A stretch of 64,000 nt of DNA, from NCBI GenBank assembly GCA_934119935.1, contig CAKOSX010000003.1, positions 1-64,000 of the forward strand, written 5' to 3'. This DNA comes from an uncultured Clostridia bacterium. Lineage in GTDB: Bacteria; Bacillota; Clostridia; TANB77; CAG-508. Below the pieces are notes generated by a model, which searched no databases, was not told the origin of the DNA, and worked only from the letters and a program-made list of their open reading frames with translations. This document shows positions 26,050-35,041 of this stretch, one piece after another. The position numbers and the translations under genes were made by a program. The first letter of the stretch is position 1. Every line of letters begins with the position of its first letter.

Positions 26050-26769
26050 TTATTTTACAAAATAGTCCATTATCCCATTATATATTCCCCAAGCAAGTCT
26101 ATTTTGATACTCCTCCTGTTGCAATAATTTTTCTTCTTGTGGATTAGATAAAAAACCACATTCTACTATTACTGTTGGAATCTCTACATGCTTTATTATA
26201 TACACATTACTAATTTTTAAAGGTACTCTTTTATTTTCTTTTTGTATTGTCTCATTCAAATTACTTTGTATACAGGTAGCAAGTAATTTACCATCCTCGT
26301 TTCCGTCCTTGAAAAATGTTTGCCAACCATAATATTGATTTTCTGGTATTTTATTTAAATGAATGCTAACAAATATATCTGCAGATGAATTGTTTCCAAT
26401 TTTAACTCTGTTCCTTATGTCTGAATTTTTCTTTTCTCTTAAAGTTTTCTTATCTACATCATAAATTGCATTATCGTCCGACCTTGTGAGTACTACATTT
26501 GAGCCGCTTTGTTCTAATAATTGCTGTAATTTCAGTGCAATTTTTAAATTAATTTCTGCTTCACTAACACCATTATCGCTCACGGCTCCGCCATCTTCGC
26601 CACCATGGCCTGCATCTACAATTATAGTTTTACTACTTACCGGTGTTGCCATTGTTGCAACAGTTTTGTTTGTATTTATGTTGGTTGCTGTCTGAAGCAT
26701 AAACATGCCAATTGGCAAAAATATAGCAAGAGTTAAAAATATTATTCTTTTTTTATTAATTATAAACAT
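26050..26769 (-). CDS. cwlD: N-acetylmuramoyl-L-alanine amidase, CwlD type
   Basis: A 239-aa protein with an N-terminal membrane or signal segment (about residues 8-28) and one Amidase_3 domain. Zinc ligands and catalytic acid are visible: His55 in VDAGHGGEDGG, Glu70 in VSEAEINL, His138 in SIHLN and Glu204 in IVECGFLSN. No SPOR, LysM or SH3 binding module is present. A single-domain, membrane-anchored amidase with GAVSDNGVSEAEIN is typical of CwlD, which with a deacetylase makes muramic-delta-lactam in spore cortex so that germination enzymes recognise it. Other amidases of the same fold remain possible. The GerS-like gene at 547-1185 may be its partner. Confidence 0.85.
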   Translation of the reverse strand: MFIINKKRIIFLTLAIFLPIGMFMLQTATNINTNKTVATMATPVSSKTIIVDAGHGGEDGGAVSDNGVSEAEINLKIALKLQQLLEQSGSNVVLTRSDDNAIYDVDKKTLREKKNSDIRNRVKIGNNSSADIFVSIHLNKIPENQYYGWQTFFKDGNEDGKLLATCIQSNLNETIQKENKRVPLKISNVYIIKHVEIPTVIVECGFLSNPQEEKLLQQEEYQNRLAWGIYNGIMDYFVK

Positions 26770-26948
26770 AAAAAATCTCCCACAAATATATTAATTATTT
26801 TTAATATATTCATAGGAGCACAATTTTATAACATTTAAGCTTAATTTATTCATACTTTAGTTTTTCCAGCGAAATATTGATAGTGTGTTGCATATTTTTC
26901 AAATTAATATTAGCTCTATATTTCAACTTTTTTAAACAAATATTTTTT

Positions 26949-26979
26949 TCGCTCAAAAAAGGGCGTCCCCATTGGGCGA
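26949..26979 (-). repeat. CGCCCAA/TTGAGCG palindromic element, copy 3, after rpoC
   Basis: Third copy, 18 bases past the rpoC stop. On the minus strand CGTCGCCC can also pair with GGGGACG, followed by CCCTTTTTT, so here the repeat could act as the rpoBC terminator. One outer-stem pair is mismatched (TTGAGCGA). Confidence 0.65.
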
Positions 26980-26997
26980 CGTCCTTCTTCTAAAATA

Positions 26998-29900
26998 TTA
27001 TTCTTCATTTTCTGTTGTATTTTCTACATCATCTATATCGTCAACAACATCTACTACAGCATCTGCTTCTGTATCTTCTGGCATTTTTTCTCCGTCTGGT
27101 GCTACTGATACTTCTGTGTTTTCTGGTTCTTCTGTGTTAATTCTTATTTTTTTGTATCTCTTCATACCAGTTCCGGCTGGGATTAACTTACCAATGATAA
27201 CATTTTCTTTTAATCCTATTAATTCGTCTGTTTTGCCTTTTATTGCAGCTTCTGTTAATACTCTTGTTGTCTCTTGGAATGATGCTGCAGATAAGAAACT
27301 ATCTGTTGCAAGTGAAGCTTTTGTTATTCCAAGTAATACACGTTTACCTGTTGCAGGTCTTAAACCTTGCTCTTCGGCTAATTTGTTCTTGTCTTCGAAT
27401 TCATACATATCTACTAGAGAACCAGCAAACATGTCTGTATCTCCATTGTCTTCAACTCTAACTTTCTTTAACATCTGTCTTGCAATAAGTTCGATGTGCT
27501 TATCGTTGATATCAACACCTTGGTTTCTATAAACTTTTTGAACTTCGCCAATAATGTACTCAAATACACCTTGTGGCCCGCTAATTGCAAGTACTTCTGC
27601 TGGGTTCTTAGAACCTTCTGTTATTTGGTCTCCGGCTTCTAGAACATCTCCTTCTCTAACTTTTAGCTTAGATCCGAAAGGTATTAAGTATGTTTTGCTA
27701 TCATCATTTGATGTTACTGTTACTTCTTTTCTCTTCTTTTCGTCTCTTATAGAAACTTTTCCAGCGATTTCTGTAATTATAGCAACACCCTTTGGTTTAC
27801 GAGCTTCGAAAAGCTCCTCAACTCTAGGAAGACCTTGTGTAATGTCGGCAACACCGGCAACACCACCAGAGTGAATAGTACGCATTGTAAGCTGTGTACC
27901 AGGCTCACCAATTGATTGAGCTGCGATTATACCAACTGTATCTCCTATATCTACTTCTTTTCTAGATGCTAATCCCATACCATAGCACTTAGCACATACT
28001 CCGTGTTCTGTTCTACATCCGAATACGCTACGTACTTTAACGTGTGTAATTCCTGCATCTACTATCTTATCTGCTAATTCTTCTGTAATTAGAGTATCTT
28101 TATCTACTATTATTTCTCCAGTAGTTGGATTTTTGATATCGTCTAATGGATATCTTCCTAATAATCTTTCTTGCATTTTTTCGATTATTTGGTTTCCATC
28201 TTTTATATCATATACTTCAAGTCCATCTGTTGAACCACAATCATCTTCTCTTACGATTATATCTTGTGATACATCAACCAATCTTCTTGTTAAGTATCCA
28301 GAGTCTGCTGTTCTTAAAGCTGTATCTGAAAGTCCTTTACGAGCACCGTGTGCAGAAATGAAGTACTCTAATGCATCAAGTCCCTCTCTGAATGATGATT
28401 TGATTGGAATTTCGACTGTTCTACCAGTTGTACTAGCCATAAGTCCACGCATACCAGCAATTTGCTTTAACTGGTCTAAGTTACCTCTGGCTCCAGAATC
28501 TGACATCATAAACATTGGGTTTTCTTTGCTAAAGTTGTTCTTCATTGCATCTCTAACATCATCTGTTGCTTTTTCCCAAATCTTGATTACTTCGTTATAT
28601 CTTTCATCATCAGTTAGGAAACCTTCACTATATTGACTTAATACTGTATTAACGTCATTTTGAGCTTTTGCAATTATTTCTTTCTTCTGTGGTGGTACCT
28701 TAACATCATCTATAGATACTGTTACAGCACCTAATGTAGAATATTTGTAACCTGTAGATTTAATATAGTCTAGTAATTCTGCTGTTCTGCTTAGACCATG
28801 TACAGAAATACATTTTCCTATAATCTTTCCTAAGTTTTTCTTTGATACTACGCCATTTATTTCATATTCAAATTCGTTTTCTGGCTTGCTTCTATCAACA
28901 AATCCTAAGTCTTGAGGAATTCCTCTATTGAATATTATCTTACCTGGTGTTGTAGCAACTTTTGCATGTTTTTCTACACCATCTACAATCTTAGTTCTTC
29001 TTACGAATATCTTAGAGTGCATTGTTACATCGTTGTTTGCAAGTGACATTATTGCTTCTTCTGGAGATGAGAAGTATGTTCCTTCGCCTTTTTCTCCATC
29101 AACATCCATTGTTAAGAAGTAACTTCCTAGAATCATATCCTGTGTAGGAGTTGTTACTGGCTTACCATCTTGTGGTTTTAACAAGTTGTTTTCTGAAAGC
29201 ATTAAGTATCTTGCTTCTGCTTGTGCTTCTGGTGATAATGGTAAGTGAATAGCCATCTGGTCACCATCGAAGTCAGCGTTGAACGCTGTACAAACTAATG
29301 GGTGAAGTTTTATTGCTCTACCCTCAACAAGTACTGGCTCGAATGCTTGAATACCAAGTCTGTGTAGTGTAGGAGCACGGTTTAATAATACTGGGTGGTC
29401 TTTAATAACATCCTCTAGTATATCCCAAACTTCTGGGCGTAGTCTTTCTACCATTCTCTTTGCATTTTTTATGTTGTGTGCTATTCCACGGCTAACTAAT
29501 TCTTTCATTACAAATGGTTTGAATAGCTCTACTGCCATTTCCTTTGGAACACCACATTGGTAAATTTTAAGTTCTGGTCCAACAACTATAACTGAACGTC
29601 CTGAGTAGTCAACACGTTTTCCTAGTAAGTTTTGTCTGAATCTACCTTGTTTACCTTTTAACATGTCTGATAATGATTTAAGTGGTCTGTTTCCAGCACC
29701 TGTAACAGGTCTTCCACGTCTTCCATTATCTATTAAAGCATCTACTGATTCTTGAAGCATTCTCTTTTCGTTTCTAACGATTATTTCTGGTGCTCCAAGT
29801 TCTAGTAATCTCTTTAATCTGTTATTTCTGTTTATAACTCTTCTATATAAATCGTTTAAGTCTGATGTTGCAAATCTTCCACCATCTAATTGAACCATTG

Positions 29901-30621
29901 GTCTTAAATCTGGTGGTATAACTGGTACAACTTGCATTATCATCCATTCAGGTCTATTATTTGAAAGTCTGAATGATTCTACTGTGTCTAATCTTTTTAC
30001 TAGCTTTGCCTTCTTTTGCTCACTAGCTTTTTCAAGTTCTTTCTTTAATTTTTCTGATAATTTATCTACATCAATTTCTGATAGTAATTTTCTTATTGGT
30101 TCTGCACCCATTTCTGCTTTGAATGAGTCTCTACCAAATTTTTCTTGTGCCTCTACAAATTCTTTCTCAGAAAGTATTTGGCCCTTTGATAAAGTTGATG
30201 TTCCTTTATCTGTTACTATGTATGATGCGAAATATATAACCTTTTCTAGGGCTTTAGGTGATACATCTAACATTAAAGCTATTCTACTTGGTATTCCTTT
30301 GAAATACCAGATGTGAGCTACTGGGGCAGCAAGCTCTATGTGCCCCATTCTCTCTCTTCTTACTTTAGATTTTGTAACTTCAACACCACATCTATCACAA
30401 ACTATTCCCTTATATCTTACTCTTTTGTACTTACCACAATGGCACTCCCAGTCTTTTGTTGGTCCAAATATTCTTTCACAAAATAGACCATCTTTTTCTG
30501 GTTTTAATGTTCTATAATTAATAGTCTCTGGCTTTTTAACTTCTCCATGTGACCATTCTCTTATTTTCTCATCAGATGCTATGCCAATTTTCATTTTATC
30601 AAAATTATTTAATTCATCCAC
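26998..30621 (-). CDS. rpoC: RNA polymerase beta prime subunit
   Basis: A 1,207-aa largest catalytic RNA polymerase subunit. The N-terminal zinc site is Cys60, Cys62, Cys75 and Cys78 (ECHCGKY, IVCDRCG). The catalytic magnesium loop is NADFDGDQMAIHLPLS (about residues 443-458). The second zinc site is in SVFGCRTEHGVCAKCYG, and the trigger-loop region has IAAQSIGEPGTQLTMRTIHSGG. The length is standard for Firmicutes without large lineage insertions. The last about 45 residues are an acidic tail (AVVDVVDDIDDVENTTENEE). It lies 33 bases after rpoB. A palindromic repeat follows the stop. Confidence 0.98.
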   Translation of the reverse strand: MDELNNFDKMKIGIASDEKIREWSHGEVKKPETINYRTLKPEKDGLFCERIFGPTKDWECHCGKYKRVRYKGIVCDRCGVEVTKSKVRRERMGHIELAAPVAHIWYFKGIPSRIALMLDVSPKALEKVIYFASYIVTDKGTSTLSKGQILSEKEFVEAQEKFGRDSFKAEMGAEPIRKLLSEIDVDKLSEKLKKELEKASEQKKAKLVKRLDTVESFRLSNNRPEWMIMQVVPVIPPDLRPMVQLDGGRFATSDLNDLYRRVINRNNRLKRLLELGAPEIIVRNEKRMLQESVDALIDNGRRGRPVTGAGNRPLKSLSDMLKGKQGRFRQNLLGKRVDYSGRSVIVVGPELKIYQCGVPKEMAVELFKPFVMKELVSRGIAHNIKNAKRMVERLRPEVWDILEDVIKDHPVLLNRAPTLHRLGIQAFEPVLVEGRAIKLHPLVCTAFNADFDGDQMAIHLPLSPEAQAEARYLMLSENNLLKPQDGKPVTTPTQDMILGSYFLTMDVDGEKGEGTYFSSPEEAIMSLANNDVTMHSKIFVRRTKIVDGVEKHAKVATTPGKIIFNRGIPQDLGFVDRSKPENEFEYEINGVVSKKNLGKIIGKCISVHGLSRTAELLDYIKSTGYKYSTLGAVTVSIDDVKVPPQKKEIIAKAQNDVNTVLSQYSEGFLTDDERYNEVIKIWEKATDDVRDAMKNNFSKENPMFMMSDSGARGNLDQLKQIAGMRGLMASTTGRTVEIPIKSSFREGLDALEYFISAHGARKGLSDTALRTADSGYLTRRLVDVSQDIIVREDDCGSTDGLEVYDIKDGNQIIEKMQERLLGRYPLDDIKNPTTGEIIVDKDTLITEELADKIVDAGITHVKVRSVFGCRTEHGVCAKCYGMGLASRKEVDIGDTVGIIAAQSIGEPGTQLTMRTIHSGGVAGVADITQGLPRVEELFEARKPKGVAIITEIAGKVSIRDEKKRKEVTVTSNDDSKTYLIPFGSKLKVREGDVLEAGDQITEGSKNPAEVLAISGPQGVFEYIIGEVQKVYRNQGVDINDKHIELIARQMLKKVRVEDNGDTDMFAGSLVDMYEFEDKNKLAEEQGLRPATGKRVLLGITKASLATDSFLSAASFQETTRVLTEAAIKGKTDELIGLKENVIIGKLIPAGTGMKRYKKIRINTEEPENTEVSVAPDGEKMPEDTEADAVVDVVDDIDDVENTTENEE

Positions 30622-30654
30622 TATTTTTTGCCCCCTTGGATTTTATTTTTTCGA

Positions 30655-33600
30655 TTACTCATCATCATCATTAAAATTTTCATCTGCTAAGATGTTTGAA
30701 TCATCATCTAGTATGATATCATCGTTTTCATCATCTAGGTCATCAAATAATTTGTCATCTTCAGAATCTTCGTCATCTGATGATTCTTCTGTATATCCAT
30801 CCGATAATTCACTTTCATCCACTATATTGTCTTCATTTAGAGATTTGTTTTCTATATTACTAAAGCTTGTAGCGTCATCTATATCTTCTTTAAGCTCTAT
30901 TTCCTTGTCATCGTGTGTGTACAATCTTATGTCTAATCCTAAAGCTTCTAATTCTTTTACAAGAACTTTGAATCCTTCTGGAACACCTGGCTCTGGAATG
31001 TTTTCTCCCTTAACAATAGCCTCATATGTCTTAACACGTCCTACAACATCATCTGATTTAACAGTTAACATTTCTTGTAGTGAATATGCAGCACCATATG
31101 CCTCTAATGCCCAAACTTCCATTTCTCCGAAACGTTGTCCACCGAATTGAGCTTTACCACCTAAAGGTTGTTGTGTAACTAATGAGTAAGGTCCTGTTGA
31201 ACGAGCATGTATCTTATCATCAACTAAGTGGTGAAGTTTCATCATGTACATAACACCAACTGTAATTGGCTTGATGAATTGTTCTCCAGTTCTTCCATCG
31301 TATAGAATTGTTTTTCCATCACGACGTAATCCTGCTTCTTCTAGCAAGTCTTCAATTTCATAGTCTTTTGCACCATCGAATACTGGCGTTGCAACTTTCC
31401 ATCCTAGTGCACGGGCAGCCATACCTAAATGAACTTCAAGAACCTGTCCTAAGTTCATACGAGAAGGTATACCCATTGGGTTAAGAACTATATCTACTGG
31501 TGTTCCATCTGGTAAGAATGGTAAATCTTCTTCTGGTAATATTCTTGAAATAACACCTTTGTTACCATGACGTCCAGCCATTTTATCACCAACTGATATT
31601 TTTCTCTTTGTTGCTATATAGCATCTAATTACTTGGTTTACTCCAGGAGCTAGTTCTTCTGAATTTTCTCTAGTAAATATCTTAATATCTACTATTGTTC
31701 CAGCTTCTCCGTGTGGTACACGAAGTGATGTATCTCTAACTTCTCTAGATTTTTCACCAAATATTGCACGAAGTAATCTTTCTTCTGCTGTTAGCTCTGT
31801 TTCTCCCTTTGGAGTAACTTTACCAACTAATATATCTCCAGGTCTTACTTCTGCACCTATTCTTATAATACCGTTTTCATCTAGGTCTTTTAATACGTCG
31901 TCACCAACGTTTGGAATATCTCTTGTAATTTCCTCTGGTCCTAATTTTGTATCACGGCATTCACAATCATATTCTTCGATGTGAATTGATGTGTAAACAT
32001 CTTCTTTAACAAGTCTTTCGCTTATTAATACGGCGTCCTCGTAGTTGTAACCTTCCCATGTAGAGAATGCTATAATTACGTTTCTACCTAATGCCATTTC
32101 ACCATTCTTTGTAGCTGGTCCATCAGCTAGGATGTCTCCTGCTTTAACAACTTCACCCTTTTGAACAACTGGTCTTTGGTTGATACATGTACCACCATTT
32201 GTTCTCTTGAATTTACGTAGTTTGTAATGGTCTATTTCATTTTTCTTATTTCTTACTTGTACTTCATCAGCTGTAACTTTTTCAACAATACCCGCATTTT
32301 TTGCAGTTACCGTTGTTTCAGAGTCACGTGCTGCTTTATATTCCATACCTGTTCCAACTATTGGAGACTCTGGTATTAGAAGTGGAACTGCTTGACGTTG
32401 CATGTTAGATCCCATTAGAGAACGCTTAACGTCATCATGCTCCAAGAAAGGTATCATGGCAGCAGCAACAGAAACTAATTGCTTTGGCGAAACGTCAACG
32501 TAATCAACCTTGCTTGCTTCAACCTCTTTAATTTCTGATCTTTGTCTTACCTTTACCATTTTGTTTACGAATCTTCCTTCGCTATCTACTGGTTCAGAAG
32601 CTTGTGCAATTATATATTTATCTTCTTCATCTGCAGGCATATATTCAACTATATCAGTTAATTTACCTGTTTCTTTATCTACTTTTCTGTATGGTGTTTC
32701 TACAAATCCATATTCGTCTATCATAGCGAATGATGAAAGTGCAGAGATAAGTCCAATGTTTGGTCCTTCAGGAGACTCAACTGGGCATAGTCTACCATAG
32801 TGAGTATAGTGAATATCACGAACCTCGAATCCAGCTCTTTCACGAGAAAGTCCTCCAGGTCCTAATGCTGAAATTCTTCTCTTATGAGTAAGCTCTGATA
32901 ATGGGTTTGTTTGATCCATGAATTGTGATAATTGAGAGCTTCCAAAGAATTCTCTTATTGATGATGTTATAGGTTTTGTATTGATTAATGTTTGTGGTGT
33001 TACAGAGTCTAAGTCTTGTATTGTCATTCTCTCACGAACAACTCTTTCAAGTCTTGTTAGTCCAATTCTGAATTGATTTTGTAATAACTCGCCAACACAT
33101 CTAATACGTCTGTTTCCTAAGTGGTCTATATCATCAACTTTTCCTATTCCATAATCTAGATTTAATAGGTAACTGATAGATGCAATCATGTCCTCTGTTG
33201 TAATTGTTAGAGGAACTAATTCGTTATATCTTTCTTTAATTACGTCATGTAATTTCTCATCTGGAGTTGTATCCATTATAGATTTTAGTACATTGTAATT
33301 AACTCCTTCTTTAAAGTGAAGGTCAGATAAATCCACATTTGGTAACATTTTGTGGATATTTACTATTCCATTTCCTATTACTCTTACTTTTTGGTCATCA
33401 ACTAACACATCTACTATGTTAATTCCAGAATCTTGAATAGCTTCAGCAGCATCTGCAGTAATTACAGTATTTTTTTCAGCTAAAACTTCGCCCGTTGATG
33501 GATCTATTATATCATCATAAGCAACTTGTCCTGTTATTCTAGTTGCTAAACATAATTTTTTGTTAAATTTATATCTTCCTACTTTTGCTAAGTCATATCT

Positions 33601-34389
33601 TCTGTTGTCGAAGAATAAACCATCGAATAAGTTTCTAGCAGCATCAGCTGTTGGAAGTTCCCCTGGTCTTAATTTCTTATATATTTCAATTATTGCTTCA
33701 TCCTGAGTTTTTATTGTATCCTTATCAAGAGTTGCCTTGATTTTTGGATCATTTGCAAATAGGTCTAATATTTGCTCATCTGTTACAAATCCTATGCTTC
33801 TTAATAAAGATGTAACAGGTAATTTTCTTGTTCTATCAACTCTTACATAGAAAATATCATTTCCATCTGTCTCATATTCTAACCATGCACCTCTTATAGG
33901 CATAACAGTAGATGTGTATATTCTCTTTCCTGTTTTGTCGTAATCTTGTGCATAGTAACAAGATGGAGAACGAACTAATTGGCTTACAATTACTCTCTCT
34001 GCTCCATTGATAATAAATGTTGCACTGTCTGTCATTACTGGGAAATCACCTAAATAGATTTCTTGCTCTTTAATTTCACCAGTTTCCTTGTTGATAAGAC
34101 GAACTTTAACATGTAATCTTGTTGAATATGTAGCGTCTCTCTCTTTTGCCTCTTCCATTGTGTACTTTGTTTTTTCTTCCATGTGATAGTCTAAGAATTC
34201 AAGTACTAAGTTTCCAGAGTAGTCAACTATTGGAGAAATATCTTTTAATACTTCGCCTAAACCTTCCTCTATAAACCAATTATAAGAATCTTTTTGTACT
34301 TGAATTAAGTTAGGCATTTCTACGAAATCACCTATCTTAGAAAAAGTTTTTCTTGTGCACTTTTCGTGTTTTACTTCCTTTAGATTCAA
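30655..34389 (-). CDS. rpoB: RNA polymerase beta subunit
   Basis: A 1,244-aa second largest catalytic subunit. Landmarks include SQLSQFMDQTNPLSELTHKRRISALGPGGLSRERAGFEVRD (the rifampicin-binding region, with sensitive-type residues), GRLCPVESPEGPNIGLI, GRNVIIAFSTWEGYNYEDA, GDKMAGRHGNKGV and the C-terminal QPLGGKAQFGGQRFGEMEVWALEAYGA. The start is TTG 34389 with GAGGTG eight bases upstream. About 80 C-terminal residues form an Asp/Glu-rich tail (ESSDDEDSEDDKLFDDLDDEND), unusual in length. The normal upstream rplJ-rplL genes are absent; a 355-base leader and repeats precede it instead. Confidence 0.98.
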   Translation of the reverse strand: MNLKEVKHEKCTRKTFSKIGDFVEMPNLIQVQKDSYNWFIEEGLGEVLKDISPIVDYSGNLVLEFLDYHMEEKTKYTMEEAKERDATYSTRLHVKVRLINKETGEIKEQEIYLGDFPVMTDSATFIINGAERVIVSQLVRSPSCYYAQDYDKTGKRIYTSTVMPIRGAWLEYETDGNDIFYVRVDRTRKLPVTSLLRSIGFVTDEQILDLFANDPKIKATLDKDTIKTQDEAIIEIYKKLRPGELPTADAARNLFDGLFFDNRRYDLAKVGRYKFNKKLCLATRITGQVAYDDIIDPSTGEVLAEKNTVITADAAEAIQDSGINIVDVLVDDQKVRVIGNGIVNIHKMLPNVDLSDLHFKEGVNYNVLKSIMDTTPDEKLHDVIKERYNELVPLTITTEDMIASISYLLNLDYGIGKVDDIDHLGNRRIRCVGELLQNQFRIGLTRLERVVRERMTIQDLDSVTPQTLINTKPITSSIREFFGSSQLSQFMDQTNPLSELTHKRRISALGPGGLSRERAGFEVRDIHYTHYGRLCPVESPEGPNIGLISALSSFAMIDEYGFVETPYRKVDKETGKLTDIVEYMPADEEDKYIIAQASEPVDSEGRFVNKMVKVRQRSEIKEVEASKVDYVDVSPKQLVSVAAAMIPFLEHDDVKRSLMGSNMQRQAVPLLIPESPIVGTGMEYKAARDSETTVTAKNAGIVEKVTADEVQVRNKKNEIDHYKLRKFKRTNGGTCINQRPVVQKGEVVKAGDILADGPATKNGEMALGRNVIIAFSTWEGYNYEDAVLISERLVKEDVYTSIHIEEYDCECRDTKLGPEEITRDIPNVGDDVLKDLDENGIIRIGAEVRPGDILVGKVTPKGETELTAEERLLRAIFGEKSREVRDTSLRVPHGEAGTIVDIKIFTRENSEELAPGVNQVIRCYIATKRKISVGDKMAGRHGNKGVISRILPEEDLPFLPDGTPVDIVLNPMGIPSRMNLGQVLEVHLGMAARALGWKVATPVFDGAKDYEIEDLLEEAGLRRDGKTILYDGRTGEQFIKPITVGVMYMMKLHHLVDDKIHARSTGPYSLVTQQPLGGKAQFGGQRFGEMEVWALEAYGAAYSLQEMLTVKSDDVVGRVKTYEAIVKGENIPEPGVPEGFKVLVKELEALGLDIRLYTHDDKEIELKEDIDDATSFSNIENKSLNEDNIVDESELSDGYTEESSDDEDSEDDKLFDDLDDENDDIILDDDSNILADENFNDDDE

Positions 34390-34574
34390 AGTTACTCACC
34401 TCATAATAAAAATTAAAGCAGAATTTGAAATATATAAGATTTCAAAAAAGTCCTTCTTGCTTTTAGACACTTTGCAAATTGCCTGCTCACTGCTCCTTTA
34501 AGCCTGCTTTTTGCTAGTATTTTCTAAAACAATTCCTCTTTTTTGATAATTTATCAATAACATAAAAAGACAAC

Positions 34575-34611
34575 AAAAAACCTATTGACAATCTATGCTG
34601 TTTTTGTCAAT
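34575..34611 (-). terminator. Attenuator-like hairpin in the rpoB leader
   Basis: On the minus strand ATTGACAA (34604-34611) pairs with TTGTCAAT (34584-34591), followed by AGG and TTTTTT. It lies about 140 bases inside the transcript from the promoter at 34751-34780 and about 190 bases before rpoB, where termination would control polymerase synthesis. Confidence 0.5.
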
Positions 34612-34750
34612 TAGTTCTTTTGTATGTTCCCTATTTTATTTAGTACTTTTGATTACTAATTTATTAATATTAACCACCCTTGCTATCTCGTTGGAGATTA
34701 ATAAAATTTAAATTTTGTTGAAAATATTCCATATTATCAACACTATACTA

Positions 34751-34780
34751 ATTATACAATTTTTGGTATGTTGATGTCAA
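34751..34780 (-). promoter_or_regulatory. Sigma-A promoter for rpoBC
   Basis: On the minus strand TTGACA (34775-34780), 18 bases and TATAAT (34751-34756). It is the only strong promoter between A1 and rpoB. Confidence 0.75.
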
Positions 34781-34838
34781 TAGAAAAGATGAAAAAGTTA
34801 AAATTTTTTGCCAATTTTTTTATTAACGAGAAAACAAG

Positions 34839-34938
34839 TGATACCATTTTTGAAAGCAAGACCCGAGCTCGCCTTTTGAGGAGTCCGAAGGAGCTCCGAC
34901 CAAGAGCTACGTGCCGAGGCTAAAAAAAATTGTATCAT
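34839..34938. repeat. Hairpin-core repeat element, copy 3 (inverted relative to copies 1 and 2)
   Basis: The outer arms TGATACCATTTTT (34839-34851) and AAAAATTGTATCA (34926-34938) pair with one mismatch. On the minus strand the core reads CACGTAGCTCTTGGTCGG, AGCTCCTTCGGACTCCTCAA, AAGGCGAGCTCGGGTCTTG, nearly identical to the copy at 9897-10002. It lies between the A1 terminator and the rpoB promoter. Confidence 0.8.
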
Positions 34939-34952
34939 TAGCTTTTGCTTTA

Positions 34953-34993
34953 TATACAAAATTAGAGATATGCTTTTCACATATCCCTAATTT
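34953..34993 (-). terminator. Rho-independent terminator of A1
   Basis: On the minus strand AAATTAGGGATATG pairs with CATATCTCTAATTT (one G-U), followed by TGTATAT; it lies just past the A1 stop and a REP-like element. Confidence 0.7.
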
Positions 34994-35004
34994 TTTATTA
35001 TTTT

Positions 35005-35037
35005 TGTACAATTTATTCTCCGTCCCCAAAATGTACA
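35005..35037 (-). repeat. GGGGACGGAG REP-like element after A1
   Basis: TGTACA at both ends around a GGGGACGGAGAATAAAT core (minus strand). It ends four bases from the A1 stop codon. With the copy at 46064-46094 in the same orientation it brackets the whole B1-A1 cassette. Confidence 0.75.
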
Positions 35038-35041
35038 CGAA

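Larger units (their letters stand above)
34390..35041 (-). other. Noncoding interval: rpoB leader, promoter, repeats and A1 terminator
   Basis: No gene is supported in these 652 bases. Reading in the minus direction it holds a REP-like element (35005-35037), the A1 terminator (34953-34993), hairpin-core element copy 3 (34839-34938), the rpoB promoter (34751-34780) and a leader of about 355 bases. The leader contains an attenuator-like hairpin (34575-34611), a repeated GCAGGC pair around 34480-34510 and a TTTGAAAT/ATTTCAAA hairpin near 34425-34450. Confidence 0.7.

Noticed and set aside
34839..34938. Hairpin-core element considered as a tRNA, hammerhead or twister ribozyme
   Set aside because: It lacks a tRNA T-loop and CCA-type ends, the hammerhead CTGATGA...GAAA core, and anything I recognise as the twister consensus.
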